A DNA stretch of 64,000 bases from Nonomuraea guangzhouensis (GTDB lineage Bacteria > Actinomycetota > Actinomycetes > Streptosporangiales > Streptosporangiaceae): NCBI RefSeq assembly GCF_019396345.1, contig NZ_JAHKRM010000047.1, positions 1 to 64,000 on the forward strand, in the 5' to 3' direction. Positions 42,122 to 51,561 of this stretch are shown here, piece by piece. Every line of letters starts with the position of its first letter. Positions within the stretch are counted from its first letter, which is position 1. Made by a program: the position numbers and the translations under genes. The notes beneath the pieces are model-generated. The model did not search any database and was not told where the DNA came from. It saw nothing but the letters and a program-made list of their open reading frames with translations.

Positions 42122-44670
42122 GAGACACAGGCGGCAGGGGGCAGGGTCCCGGCCGCGGCGGCGCCGGCTCTCAGGGAGGGCCCGGCGCCGCTCGCCGTAC
42201 CCCGGCAGGACCGGGGCGTCAGGGCCGGCAAGCGGGGTCGGCTCGCTCGGAGGGGGCGGGCCGGCCCGACAACCCACCCAAAGAGCCGAGAAAGCCAGAC
42301 CCGCTGGACCTGCCCTTCGGCCTTCTCGGCAGGGACGGTGACCGCGAGGACACGGAGGACCGCGCCCGACGCCCGCAGGACCCAGCTGACGGGTCCCGCG
42401 GCCGCTCCCGCGACGACGAGTCCGACGGCCCGCGGAGCCGCTCCCGTGGCGACGAGCCCGATGGGCCCCGCGACCGGTCTCGTGACGGCGAGGGCTCTCG
42501 TGGGCGATCGCGCGACGAGGACGCCTCGCGTGGGCGGTCTCGCTCGGGCGGTGGGGACGGGGTCGGTGGGCGGCCTCGGCCGGGTGGTGACGGGCCGAGG
42601 TGGCGTTCCAGGCCTGACGGGGACGACGCCGCCAAGGACCGTGCCCGCCAGCGTTCCGGCCGCCCGCGCCCGGAGGCCGAACGCCCCGGCGGCCGCACCT
42701 CTCAGGCCAGGGACGACCGGTCCCGTGGCCGTCAGGATGACGGCCCGCTGCGCCGTACCCGCGAAGAAGCCCCCCGTGACGTCCGCCGCACCCGTGACGA
42801 CGGTCGCGGGGACGACGCCAGGCTGCGCCGTACCCGTGACGACGAGCGCACCCGCGCGCAGAGTGCCCTGCGGCGGGGTGGCGGCGAGGGCCCGCCCCGC
42901 AGGCCCCCCGCGCCGCCGCGCCCGCCCAAGCCGCCGCCCGTGCTGCGGCTGGGAAACCCGCGCAGGCGCATCAACATCGGCCTGATCGGCATGACGTTCA
43001 TCCTGTCGATCTTCGGCGGCCGGCTCATCCAGATGCAGGGCCTCGACTCCAAGGTGTACGAGGCGCGGGCCGTGGGCCAGCGCACGCAGACCGAGGACAT
43101 CCCGGCCAAGCGCGGCACCATCACCGACGTCAAGGGGCACGCGCTGGCCGTCACCGTCGAGGCCCGCGAGATCGCCATCGACCCCACCAAGATCAAGGAG
43201 GCGGTCCGGGCGAACGTCGCCGCCGTGCTCGCCAGACAGCTCGGCAGGACCCCGCAGGAGATGGCCGCCAAGCTGGCCAGGGTCGACACCCGCTACCAGC
43301 TGCTGGCCAGAGACGTCGACCCGGTCGTGGCCAGCCGCCTGCTCAAGTCCGAAGTGCCCGCGCTGACCTCGACGAAGACCTATCGCCGTGTCTACCCGGG
43401 AGATGACCTGGCGGGCAGCCTGATCGGGTTCGTCGGTGACGAGCAGAGCGGCCTGGGCGGCATCGAGCAGGCGCGCAACACCCTGCTGAAGGGGCGCGAC
43501 GGCGAGCAGCGCGTCGAGACGGGCCGCGACGGTCAGCGCATCCCCATGACCAGCAGCCAGCGCACCGTCCCCGTCGACGGCGCCGACGTGCGGCTGACCA
43601 TCGACCGCGACATCCAGTGGGCCGCCCAGCAGGCGGTGGCCCAGCAGGTGACCGACTCCGCGGCGAGCAGCGGCACGGTCATCGTCATGGACGTGCGCAC
43701 CGCGCAGATCGTCGCCATGGCCAACGCCCCCGAGCTCAACCTGAACAACTGGCGCAACGCCCCCGCCTCCCAGTACATCAACCGGGCGGCCTCGGACGTC
43801 TTCGAGCCCGGCAGCACCAACAAGGTGATCACCGCCGCCGCCACCCTGGAGGCCGGGGCCGTCACGCCCGACACGGTCTTCCAGGTCAAGGACAACATCA
43901 AGTGCGCGGACCGGGTGCTGCACGACGCGCACCCGCACAAGCCGGAGCCGATGACCTACCGCCAGGCCGTGGCCGAGTCGAGCAACGTCGCCACCATCAT
44001 GGCCGCGCGCAAGGTCGGCAGCGAGCGGCTCTACCAGATGCTGAAAGCCTTCGGCTTCGGCGAGCGGCCGGGGGGCGGCGTGCCCAACGCGGAGGCCGGT
44101 CTGCTGCCCAACTACAAGAGCTGGTCGGGCAGCCAGAGCTGCACGATCGCCTACGGGCAGGGCGTGTCCGTGACCGCGCTGCAGATGGCCAGCGTCTACC
44201 AGACGATCGCCAACGGCGGCGTCAAGATCGAGCCGCAGATCGTCGCGGGCACCACGGACGCGTCGGGCAGGTTCGTCCCGTCCGCTCCCGGTAAGAAGAC
44301 CAGGGTGGTCAGCGACAGAACCGCCAAGGAGATCACCACCATGCTGGAGACCGCGGTGAGCGCCGAAGGCACCGGCGAGCTGGCCGCCATCCCCGGATAC
44401 CGGGTGGCGGGCAAGACCGGCACGGCCAACCGATACGACGCGGAGCTCGGCCGCTACGACGGCTATACGGCGTCGTTCGCCGGATTCGCCCCCGCCGACG
44501 CGCCTCGGCTCGTCGTGCTGTCCGTGCTGCAGAATCCGAAGAAAGACCACTTCGGGGGCTCGGTCGCCGCTCCCGTTTTCAAGGACGTGATGACGTTCGC
44601 CATCAAGAGCAAGAAGATTCCGCCGACCGGCTCGACCGCCCCCGCGGTGCGGGCTGGCGCGGGACAGTGA
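42118..44670 (+). CDS. ftsI: Septal peptidoglycan transpeptidase FtsI (PBP3) with long disordered N-terminus
   Basis: Crosslinks septal peptidoglycan. Residues 1-280 form an Arg/Asp/Gly/Ser/Pro-rich cytoplasmic tail with repeated RSRD and RGRSRDE units. One membrane helix (INIGLIGMTFILSIFGGRLIQM, near 285-305), a pedestal domain and a transpeptidase follow. Catalytic motifs are intact: FEPGSTNKVIT (SxxK, Ser near residue 566), AESSNVAT (SxN) and VAGKTGTAN (KTG). No PASTA domains. At 850 residues it is about 200 longer than usual because of the tail. Coupled to ftsL; 22 bp before murE. Confidence 0.93.
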   Translation: MRDTGGRGQGPGRGGAGSQGGPGAARRTPAGPGRQGRQAGSARSEGAGRPDNPPKEPRKPDPLDLPFGLLGRDGDREDTEDRARRPQDPADGSRGRSRDDESDGPRSRSRGDEPDGPRDRSRDGEGSRGRSRDEDASRGRSRSGGGDGVGGRPRPGGDGPRWRSRPDGDDAAKDRARQRSGRPRPEAERPGGRTSQARDDRSRGRQDDGPLRRTREEAPRDVRRTRDDGRGDDARLRRTRDDERTRAQSALRRGGGEGPPRRPPAPPRPPKPPPVLRLGNPRRRINIGLIGMTFILSIFGGRLIQMQGLDSKVYEARAVGQRTQTEDIPAKRGTITDVKGHALAVTVEAREIAIDPTKIKEAVRANVAAVLARQLGRTPQEMAAKLARVDTRYQLLARDVDPVVASRLLKSEVPALTSTKTYRRVYPGDDLAGSLIGFVGDEQSGLGGIEQARNTLLKGRDGEQRVETGRDGQRIPMTSSQRTVPVDGADVRLTIDRDIQWAAQQAVAQQVTDSAASSGTVIVMDVRTAQIVAMANAPELNLNNWRNAPASQYINRAASDVFEPGSTNKVITAAATLEAGAVTPDTVFQVKDNIKCADRVLHDAHPHKPEPMTYRQAVAESSNVATIMAARKVGSERLYQMLKAFGFGERPGGGVPNAEAGLLPNYKSWSGSQSCTIAYGQGVSVTALQMASVYQTIANGGVKIEPQIVAGTTDASGRFVPSAPGKKTRVVSDRTAKEITTMLETAVSAEGTGELAAIPGYRVAGKTGTANRYDAELGRYDGYTASFAGFAPADAPRLVVLSVLQNPKKDHFGGSVAAPVFKDVMTFAIKSKKIPPTGSTAPAVRAGAGQ

Positions 44671-44692
44671 CCAGGGAAGGTACGCTGCCGCC

Positions 44693-46243
44693 GTGCGTCC
44701 CCCGTCGTCTATGCGTCCAACGACCAGCCCGCCTCGCCCGCTGACCGGGCTGGCGACCATGCTCGACGCCGATTCCGGCACGTCGCGGTCGCCACACGCC
44801 CCGCTCACCGGTGTCACGATCGACTCCCGCCAGGTCCGGCGCGGAGATCTCTACGTGGCCTTGCCGGGCAACCAGTCCCACGGCGCCGATTTCGCCGCCG
44901 AAGCCATGGCGCGCGGCGCCGTGGCCGTCCTGACCGATCCCGGCGGCCGCGCGGCCGCCGCCGCGACCGGTCTGCCCGTCCTCGTCGTGCCCGACGTCCG
45001 GGCCGTGCTCGGGCAGGTCGCCTCCTGGGTGTACGGCCGGCCGGCCGACCACATCCAGTTGCTCGGCGTCACCGGCACCAGCGGCAAGTCCACCACCACG
45101 TTCCTGCTCGAAGCCGGCCTGCGCGCCGCGGGCCACAGCACCGGGCTGGTCGGCGGCGTCGAGATCCGCGCCGGTGAGCTCTCCTTCGAGCCCCGGCTCA
45201 CCACCCCCGAGGCCACCGAGCTGCACGGCCTGTTCGCGCTCATGCGGGAGACAGGCGTCACGGCGGCGGCCATGGAGGTCTCCAGCCACGCCCTGGCGCT
45301 CGGCCGGGTCGACGGGCTCCACTACGACGTCGCCCTGTTCACCAATCTGTCGCAGGACCACCTCGACTTCCACAAGGACTTCGACGACTACTTCGCCGCC
45401 AAGGCCAGGCTCTTCCAGCCCGAACTGGCCCGGGTGGGCGTGACGAACCTCGACGACCCCTACGGCCGCGAGCTGCTGTCGATCGCGAAGGTGCCGATGA
45501 CCACCTTCTCCGCGCTGGGCTCGCCCGAAGCCGCCTGGCGCGCGCTCGACGTGCGGCTGGGCGCCGACGGCAGCACGTTCCGGGTGACCGGTCCCGGCGG
45601 CGTCGAGGCCGACGCGCAGATCTCGCTGCCCGGCCCGTTCAACGTCGCCAACACGCTCGGCGCGATCGTCACGCTCGTCGAGGCCGGAGTGCCGCTGCAG
45701 GCCGCGGTCCACGGCGTCGGCACGCTCACCGGCGTCCCCGGCCGCATGCAGCGCATCACGGGCGCCGGCGACGAGTTCCAGGCGATCGTCGACTACTCGC
45801 ACAAGCCCGCCGCGGTCGAGTCGGTGCTGCGCTCGCTGCGCGAGGTGACCGCGGGCCGCCTGGTCGTCGTGCTCGGCTGTGGCGGCGAGCGAGACGCGGG
45901 CAAGCGGCCGGTCATGGGCGAGTCCGCCGCGCGGCTGGCCGATGTGGCCATATTCACGAGCGACAATCCTCGTTCCGAGGACCCTTTGGACATTCTGGCC
46001 GCGATGATGGAGGGAGCGCTCCGCGTTCCGCAGCATGACCGCGCTCATGTGATCATTGAGCCCGACCGCGCGTCCGCGATCGACCTGGCGATCGGCCGGG
46101 CCGGGCGCGGCGACGTGATCGTCGTGGCAGGCAAGGGTCACGAGCAGGGCCAGTACGTTTCAGGCGAGGTGATCCCCTTCGACGATCGCGAAGTGGTCGC
46201 CGGAGCGATCGACGCACGTAAGGAAAGCAGGAAGCACGCATGA
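44693..46243 (+). CDS. murE: UDP-MurNAc-L-Ala-D-Glu:meso-diaminopimelate ligase
   Basis: Adds meso-DAP to the peptidoglycan precursor. The 516-residue Mur ligase has the ATP loop LLGVTGTSGKSTTTFLLEA, the central AMEVSSHALALGRVDGLHYDVALFTNLSQDHLDFH region and the substrate-specificity motif TSDNPRSEDP. DNPR indicates meso-DAP rather than lysine, which fits a meso-DAP actinomycete wall. GTG 44693 is used here; ATG 44711 is possible. Its end overlaps the murF start (ATGA). Confidence 0.95.
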   Translation: MRPPSSMRPTTSPPRPLTGLATMLDADSGTSRSPHAPLTGVTIDSRQVRRGDLYVALPGNQSHGADFAAEAMARGAVAVLTDPGGRAAAAATGLPVLVVPDVRAVLGQVASWVYGRPADHIQLLGVTGTSGKSTTTFLLEAGLRAAGHSTGLVGGVEIRAGELSFEPRLTTPEATELHGLFALMRETGVTAAAMEVSSHALALGRVDGLHYDVALFTNLSQDHLDFHKDFDDYFAAKARLFQPELARVGVTNLDDPYGRELLSIAKVPMTTFSALGSPEAAWRALDVRLGADGSTFRVTGPGGVEADAQISLPGPFNVANTLGAIVTLVEAGVPLQAAVHGVGTLTGVPGRMQRITGAGDEFQAIVDYSHKPAAVESVLRSLREVTAGRLVVVLGCGGERDAGKRPVMGESAARLADVAIFTSDNPRSEDPLDILAAMMEGALRVPQHDRAHVIIEPDRASAIDLAIGRAGRGDVIVVAGKGHEQGQYVSGEVIPFDDREVVAGAIDARKESRKHA

Positions 46244-47841
46244 TCCCGTTGCCTCTGGCCAGGATCGCCGAGATAACCTCGGGCGCCCTGTCGGGCATGG
46301 CCGACCCTCGCGCCGTGGTGCGCGGTCCCGTCGTGATCGACTCGCGCGGCGTAGAACCGGGATCCCTGTTCGTCGCCCTGAAGGGCGCGCGGGTCGACGG
46401 CCATGACTTCGCCGCCCAGGCCATCCGGGCCGGCGCCGTCGCCGTGCTGGCCACCAGGCCGGTCGAGGCGCCCACGGTGATCGTCCCCGACGCCGCCGCC
46501 GCGCTCGCCGAGCTGGCCAGGGCCCACGTCGCCGCGCTGCCCCAGGCCACCGTGATCGGCGTGACCGGCTCGGCCGGCAAGACCTCCACCAAGGACCTCC
46601 TGGCCAGGCTGACCGCGCGGATCGGGCCGACCATCGCGCCCGTCGGCTCGTTCAACAACGAGCTCGGCCACCCGCTGACCGTGCTCAGGGCCGACGCCGA
46701 CACCCGCTACCTGGTGCTGGAGCTCAGCGCCCGCAACATCGGCCACATCCAGGACCTCGCCCGCATCGCGCCGCCGCAGATCGGCATCGTGCTCAACGTC
46801 GGCACCGCGCACATCGGCGTGTTCGGCGGCAAGGAGGCCATCGCCAAGGCCAAGGGCGAGCTGGTCGAGGCGCTGCCGCGGACCGGCGTGGCCGTGCTCA
46901 ACGCCGACGACCCGCTGGTCCTCGAGATGGCCTCGCGCACCGACGCCAGGGTCACGCTGTTCGGCCGGTCCGAGGCCGCCGCGATCCGCGCCGAGGATGT
47001 CACCGTCGACGAGCGCGGGCGCGCCTCGTTCACGCTGCGCACCCCTTCGGGCTCCGGGCAGGTCCGCCTCAAGCTGTACGGCGCGCACGCCGTGGAGAAC
47101 GCCCTGGCCGCCGCCGCGGCCGGTTACGAGCTCGGCCTGCCCGTCGCCACCATCGCCGCGGAGCTGTCCGCGGCCACGCCGGTCAGCCGGTGGCGGATGG
47201 AGGTCACCGACCGGCCCGACGGGGTCACGGTCGTCAACGACGCCTACAACGCCAACCCCGACTCGATGCGGGCCGCGTTCGAGGCGTTCGGTGTGCTCGG
47301 CAAGGGCCGCCGCCGCTTCGCCGTCATCGCCGCGCTGCGCGAGCTGGGCGAGGAGAGCGCCGCTCTGAACGAGGAGCTGGGCCGTCTGGCGGGCGGCTCG
47401 GGGCTCGCGGGCCTCATCGTCGCCGGCCCCGACGCCCAGCCGGTGCTCCAGGGCGCCTACGCGGCCGTCCAGGAGGCCTCGGCCGCGGGCCCACCGCTCG
47501 CGGGAGCACCGCCGTTCCCGCCAGCCGCCGGCGGGCCCCCGTTCCCCGTGGGGGTACCGCAGGCGCCGCCCCCCGTGGGCGCTCCGGCGTTCCCCCAGGG
47601 CCCGGCCGGCCCGCAGGGCGTGGGCGGCGCGCCGGTCCCGCCGATTGTCGGGGGCCCACCTTTCGTTGGCGGTTCCGCAAACCCACAGCAGACGCTCATC
47701 CGGCACGTGCCCGACGCCGCCGCGGCGGCGGCCGAGCTGGCCGGGTGGCTGCGTCCGGGTGACGCGGTGCTGGTCAAGGGGCCCCGGGCGATGGGCCTGG
47801 AGCGGACGGCCGAGCTGTTGCTCGGGGGGGCCCAACAGTGA
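46240..47841 (+). CDS. murF: UDP-MurNAc-tripeptide:D-Ala-D-Ala ligase with Pro/Gly-rich insert
   Basis: Adds D-Ala-D-Ala to give the pentapeptide precursor. Family motifs are VIGVTGSAGKTSTKDLLA (ATP loop), GSFNNELGHPLTVL, LELSARNIGHIQDLA and VVNDAYNANPDSMRAAF. At 533 residues it is about 65 longer than related enzymes. The extra length is an insert at residues about 413-483 made of PPF, PVG, GGPP and PAG units, placed inside the C-terminal Rossmann domain just before HVPDAAAAAAELAGWLRPGDAVLVKGPR. The conserved end is intact, so the enzyme should be active. Coupled to murE and mraY. Confidence 0.93.
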   Translation: MIPLPLARIAEITSGALSGMADPRAVVRGPVVIDSRGVEPGSLFVALKGARVDGHDFAAQAIRAGAVAVLATRPVEAPTVIVPDAAAALAELARAHVAALPQATVIGVTGSAGKTSTKDLLARLTARIGPTIAPVGSFNNELGHPLTVLRADADTRYLVLELSARNIGHIQDLARIAPPQIGIVLNVGTAHIGVFGGKEAIAKAKGELVEALPRTGVAVLNADDPLVLEMASRTDARVTLFGRSEAAAIRAEDVTVDERGRASFTLRTPSGSGQVRLKLYGAHAVENALAAAAAGYELGLPVATIAAELSAATPVSRWRMEVTDRPDGVTVVNDAYNANPDSMRAAFEAFGVLGKGRRRFAVIAALRELGEESAALNEELGRLAGGSGLAGLIVAGPDAQPVLQGAYAAVQEASAAGPPLAGAPPFPPAAGGPPFPVGVPQAPPPVGAPAFPQGPAGPQGVGGAPVPPIVGGPPFVGGSANPQQTLIRHVPDAAAAAAELAGWLRPGDAVLVKGPRAMGLERTAELLLGGAQQ

Positions 47842-48893
47842 TCGACATCGTCATCGCCGGTGCGGTGGGGCTGGTCCTCTCGATGCTCGGGACGCCCCTG
47901 GCCATCCGGCTGTTCTCCCGGCGCGGCTACGGCCAGGAGATCCGTGAGGAAGGCCCGTCAGGGCACTACGACAAGCGGGGCACGCCCACCATGGGCGGCA
48001 CCGTGATCGTGCTGGCGTCGCTGCTCGCCTACGGCGGCTCCCACCTCGCCACGCTGGCGGCGCCGACCGTCTCGGGGATGCTGGTGCTGTTCCTGATGAC
48101 CGGGCTCGGCGCGGTCGGCTTCCTCGACGACTTCATCAAGATCTACAAGCAGCGCAGCCTCGGCCTGCGCAGCGGCGCCAAGGCGCTCGGCCAGCTCGTC
48201 ATCGGCGCGATCTTCGCGGTGCTGGTGACCCGGCAGGCCAACGTCTACGGCATCACCCCCGCCGAGCCCCGGCTGTCGTTCCTGCGCGACTTCGGGCCGT
48301 CGATCGGCCTCGTGGGCTTCACCATCTGGGTCCTCGTCATGATCGTCGGCTTCTCCAACGCGGTGAACCTCACCGACGGCCTCGACGGCCTGGCCAGCGG
48401 CGCGACCGGGGTGGTGCTGGGCGCGTACGTGCTGATCGGCAACTGGCAGCTGCGCAACAACTGCATCGACCAGCTCGGCCCCAACTGCTACTGGGTACGA
48501 GATCCGCTCGACCTGGCCGTGGTGGCCGCGGCCGTGCTCGGGGCGCTGATCGGGTTCCTGTGGTGGAACGCCCCGCCCGCGAAGATCTTCATGGGCGACA
48601 CCGGCTCGCTGGCCCTGGGCGGCGTGCTGGCCGGTCTGGCCATCGCCACCCGCACCCAGCTGCTGCTCATCATCCTCGCCGGGCTGTGCGTGATCATCAC
48701 GATGTCGGTGATCATTCAGGTCGGCTTCTTCAAGATGACCGGTAAACGGGTGTTCAGGATGGCGCCGCTGCAGCACCACTTCGAGCTCAAGGGCTGGGCC
48801 GAGACCACGATCGTGGTCCGCTTCTGGCTGATCGCCATGCTGTGCGCGGCCCTCGGGCTCGGTCTGTTCTACGTCGAATGGATGCCCAAGTAA
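47838..48893 (+). CDS. mraY: Phospho-MurNAc-pentapeptide translocase MraY
   Basis: Makes lipid I on the inner face of the membrane from UDP-MurNAc-pentapeptide and undecaprenyl phosphate. The 351-residue polytopic protein (about ten helices) has all the usual cytoplasmic motifs. These are GTPTMGGT, GFLDDFIKIYKQRSLGL (Asp pair), NAVNLTDGLDGLASG, FMGDTGSLALGG and the final PLQHHFELKGWAE histidines. GTG start overlapping the murF stop. The stop TAA overlaps the murD ATG. Confidence 0.95.
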   Translation: MIDIVIAGAVGLVLSMLGTPLAIRLFSRRGYGQEIREEGPSGHYDKRGTPTMGGTVIVLASLLAYGGSHLATLAAPTVSGMLVLFLMTGLGAVGFLDDFIKIYKQRSLGLRSGAKALGQLVIGAIFAVLVTRQANVYGITPAEPRLSFLRDFGPSIGLVGFTIWVLVMIVGFSNAVNLTDGLDGLASGATGVVLGAYVLIGNWQLRNNCIDQLGPNCYWVRDPLDLAVVAAAVLGALIGFLWWNAPPAKIFMGDTGSLALGGVLAGLAIATRTQLLLIILAGLCVIITMSVIIQVGFFKMTGKRVFRMAPLQHHFELKGWAETTIVVRFWLIAMLCAALGLGLFYVEWMPK

Positions 48894-50257
48894 TGTCCCT
48901 CACCTGCGTGGCCGGGCTCGGTGTGTCGGGCACCGCCGTGGCGCGGGTGCTCGCCGCGCGGGGCGAGCCCGTCGTCGTGGTCGAGGGCGTCGAGGGCGAA
49001 CGCCAGCGCGCCGTGGCCGCCGAGCTCGCCGGGCTCGGTGTCGAGGTGCGCTTCGGCCCGATGGAGCTGCCGGAAGGCGTCACCCGGCTGGTCACCACCG
49101 GCTGGGCACCGCACCACCCGCTGATCGCCGCCGCCCTGGAGGCGGGCGTCGAGGTGGTCGGGGAGGTGGAGCTGGCCTGGCGGCTGCGGCCCGCCCAGGC
49201 GGCCCCGTGGCTCGCGCTGACCGGCACCAACGGCAAGACGACCGTCGTCCGCATGCTCACCTCCATCCTGCTCGCCGCCGGGCGCAAGGCGCTCGCCGTG
49301 GGCAACGTGGGCGTGCCCGTGGTCGAGGCCGTCGCGGAGCCGTACGACGTCCTGGCCGTCGAGCTGTCGAGCTTCCAGCTGCACTGGTCCAGCACGCTCG
49401 CCCCGCACGCCGCCGCGATACTCAACCTGGCGCCCGACCATCTCGACTGGCACGGCTCGATGGAGGCCTACGCCGCGGCCAAGGGCCGCATCTTCGAGCG
49501 GGCGGGCACGGTGGTCTACAACGTCGACGACCCCGAGGCCTCCCGGCTCGCCGCGCCCTACCCGGACAAGGTCGGCTTCACGCTGCTCGTGCCCAAGCCG
49601 GGCCAGCTCGGCGTGGTGGAGGACCTGCTGGTGGACCGGGCGTTCGTGCCGAACCCCGCCGAGTCCGCCGAGGAGCTCGCGACGCTCGCCGACGTGCGCC
49701 CCCTCGCGCCGCACAACGTGGCCAACGCGCTCGCCGCCGCCGCGCTGGCCCGCACGCTCGGTGTCCCCACGGACGCCGTACGGCAGGGCCTGCGCGACTT
49801 CGTGCCCGACCCGCACCGCATGGCGCACGTCGAGCGGGTCGGCGAGGTCGACTACGTCGACGACTCCAAGGCCACCAACCCGCACGCCGCCGCCGCGGCC
49901 CTGTCGTCGTACCCCTCGATCGTGTGGATCGCGGGCGGTCAGCTCAAGGGCGCCGACGTCGACGACCTCGTACGGCGGGCGGCGCCCAGGCTGCGCGGCG
50001 CCGTGCTGCTCGGCGTGGACCGTGCCCGGATCGCCGAAGCTCTGGCGCGACACGCGCCGAATGTCCCCGTCGTGGACATCTCCGCCCAAGACACTGGTGC
50101 GATGGACCGTGTCGTCACCGAAGCCGCCAGGCTCGCCTCCCCAGGGGACACCGTGCTGCTGTCCCCGGCCGGCGCGTCGCTGGACATGTTCGCCAACTAC
50201 CCGGCCCGAGGGGAGGCCTTCGCGCGAGCCGTACGCGGCCTGGAGGCGGCGACGTGA
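48893..50257 (+). CDS. murD: UDP-MurNAc-L-Ala:D-Glu ligase
   Basis: Adds D-glutamate to UDP-MurNAc-L-Ala. The 454-residue product begins MSLTCVAGLGVSGTAVARVLAARG. It has the ATP loop LALTGTNGKTTVVRMLTSIL, AVELSSFQLHWS and NLAPDHLDWHGSMEAY, and DYVDDSKATNPHAAAAALSSYPSIVWIAGGQLKGAD. The ATG at 48893 overlaps the mraY stop (TAATG). A longer in-frame version would run into mraY and has no ribosome binding site. The end overlaps the ftsW GTG. Confidence 0.95.
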   Translation: MSLTCVAGLGVSGTAVARVLAARGEPVVVVEGVEGERQRAVAAELAGLGVEVRFGPMELPEGVTRLVTTGWAPHHPLIAAALEAGVEVVGEVELAWRLRPAQAAPWLALTGTNGKTTVVRMLTSILLAAGRKALAVGNVGVPVVEAVAEPYDVLAVELSSFQLHWSSTLAPHAAAILNLAPDHLDWHGSMEAYAAAKGRIFERAGTVVYNVDDPEASRLAAPYPDKVGFTLLVPKPGQLGVVEDLLVDRAFVPNPAESAEELATLADVRPLAPHNVANALAAAALARTLGVPTDAVRQGLRDFVPDPHRMAHVERVGEVDYVDDSKATNPHAAAAALSSYPSIVWIAGGQLKGADVDDLVRRAAPRLRGAVLLGVDRARIAEALARHAPNVPVVDISAQDTGAMDRVVTEAARLASPGDTVLLSPAGASLDMFANYPARGEAFARAVRGLEAAT

Positions 50258-51549
50258 GCACCACCACTTCTCCGCAGGCTCCGGAGCGGCCACCGCAGAG
50301 CGCGGTCGAAGGGCCGATCGGCTGGATCCGCGACCAGCTCGCCGTGCTCAAGGAGCTGCTGGAGAAGCCGCTGGCGACCTACTACCTCATCCTCGGCTGC
50401 TGCGGCCTGCTGCTGCCGCTCGGGCTGATGATGGTGCTGTCCGCCTCCAGCATCGAGGCGATGCAGAAGACCCAGGACCCCTTCACCTGGTTCGTCAAGC
50501 AGTCGCTGTCGGCCGCCCTCGGTCTGCTGATCATGTGGGCCTGCTCGCGGCTGCCGCACAAGTTCTTCCGCTGGGCGGGCTACCCGCTGATGGCGCTGTC
50601 GTTCATCGGCCTGGTCATGGTGCTGTTCATCGGCTCCTCCCAGCTGGGCGCGCAGCGGTGGATCGACGTCGGCTCGTACAGCATCCAGCCGTCGGAGCCC
50701 GCCAAGCTGGCCCTCGCGCTGTGGGGAGCCGACCTGCTGGCCCGCAGGGCGCGGCACGGCCGCATCGAGTGGCGGCAACTGCTGATCCCGCTCATGCCGG
50801 GCACCGTGCTCCTGGCCGTCATGGTCATGCTCGGCCGCGACCTGGGCACCACACTGGTGCTGTTCATGATCTTTCTGTCGCTTCTGTGGGTGGTGGGCGC
50901 GCCGGTGAAGCTGTTCGGCGGCATCCTGTCGCTCGCCGTGCTGGCCACGTTGATCATGATCAAGGTGGAGCCGTACCGGATGGCGCGCATCGGCGCCTTC
51001 CTCGACCCCTGGGCCGACGCGCAGGGCGACGGATACCAGGCCGTGCAGGGGCAGATCGCGATGGGCTCGGGCGGCTGGTTCGGGCTCGGGCTGGGCAGCA
51101 GCCGGGCGAAATGGAGCTGGCTGCCCCACGGCGAGAGCGACTTCATCTTCGCCATCCTCGGCGAGGAGCTCGGGCTGATGGGGACCCTGATGGTGGTGGT
51201 GCTGTTCGGGCTGCTCGGCTACGCCGGCCTGCGGGTCGCCTCCCGGGTCAAGGACTCCTTCGTCCGGCTCGCCGCCGCCGCCATCGTGGCCTGGATCGTC
51301 GGCCAGGCCGTCGTCAACATGGGCGCGGTGCTCGGCGTGGTGCCCATCACCGGCATCCCGCTGCCGCTCGTCTCCTACGGGGGGTCGGCGCTGTTGCCCA
51401 CTCTCGCGGCCCTGGGGATGCTGCTGTCCTTCGCGAAACGTGAGCCGGGCGCGCGCGAGGCTCTGGCGGCTCGTGGCCCCGGACCGGCCGCACGGGCCCT
51501 AAGCTGGCTTGGCCTGGGGGGAACGACCAAAGGCCGAGTGAGACGTTAG
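50254..51549 (+). CDS. ftsW: Septal peptidoglycan glycosyltransferase FtsW
   Basis: SEDS-family polymerase that works with FtsI at the septum. The 431-residue protein has a cytoplasmic N-terminus of about 45 residues and about ten membrane helices. Family landmarks are QRWIDVGSYSIQPSEPAKLALALW, RDLGTTLVLF, GDGYQAVQGQIAMGSGGWFGLGLGSSRAKWSWLPHGESDFIFAILGEELGL (split) and PITGIPLPLVSYGGSALLPTLAALGMLLS. The catalytic Asp is in the IGFW-type segment ESDFIFA/GEELG loop by family analogy. GTG overlapping the murD stop (GTGA). Confidence 0.94.
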   Translation: MSTTTSPQAPERPPQSAVEGPIGWIRDQLAVLKELLEKPLATYYLILGCCGLLLPLGLMMVLSASSIEAMQKTQDPFTWFVKQSLSAALGLLIMWACSRLPHKFFRWAGYPLMALSFIGLVMVLFIGSSQLGAQRWIDVGSYSIQPSEPAKLALALWGADLLARRARHGRIEWRQLLIPLMPGTVLLAVMVMLGRDLGTTLVLFMIFLSLLWVVGAPVKLFGGILSLAVLATLIMIKVEPYRMARIGAFLDPWADAQGDGYQAVQGQIAMGSGGWFGLGLGSSRAKWSWLPHGESDFIFAILGEELGLMGTLMVVVLFGLLGYAGLRVASRVKDSFVRLAAAAIVAWIVGQAVVNMGAVLGVVPITGIPLPLVSYGGSALLPTLAALGMLLSFAKREPGAREALAARGPGPAARALSWLGLGGTTKGRVRR

Positions 51550-51561
51550 GGAGTGACCGAC

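Noticed and set aside
41698..44817. A 1039-codon open frame on the minus strand opposite ftsL and ftsI
   Set aside because: It lies entirely against genes with intact catalytic motifs. Its length follows from the GC bias of the low-complexity ftsI tail.
49207..51549. A 780-residue form of FtsW
   Set aside because: The first 349 residues are a shadow of murD. The GTG at 50254 overlaps the murD stop and gives the normal protein.
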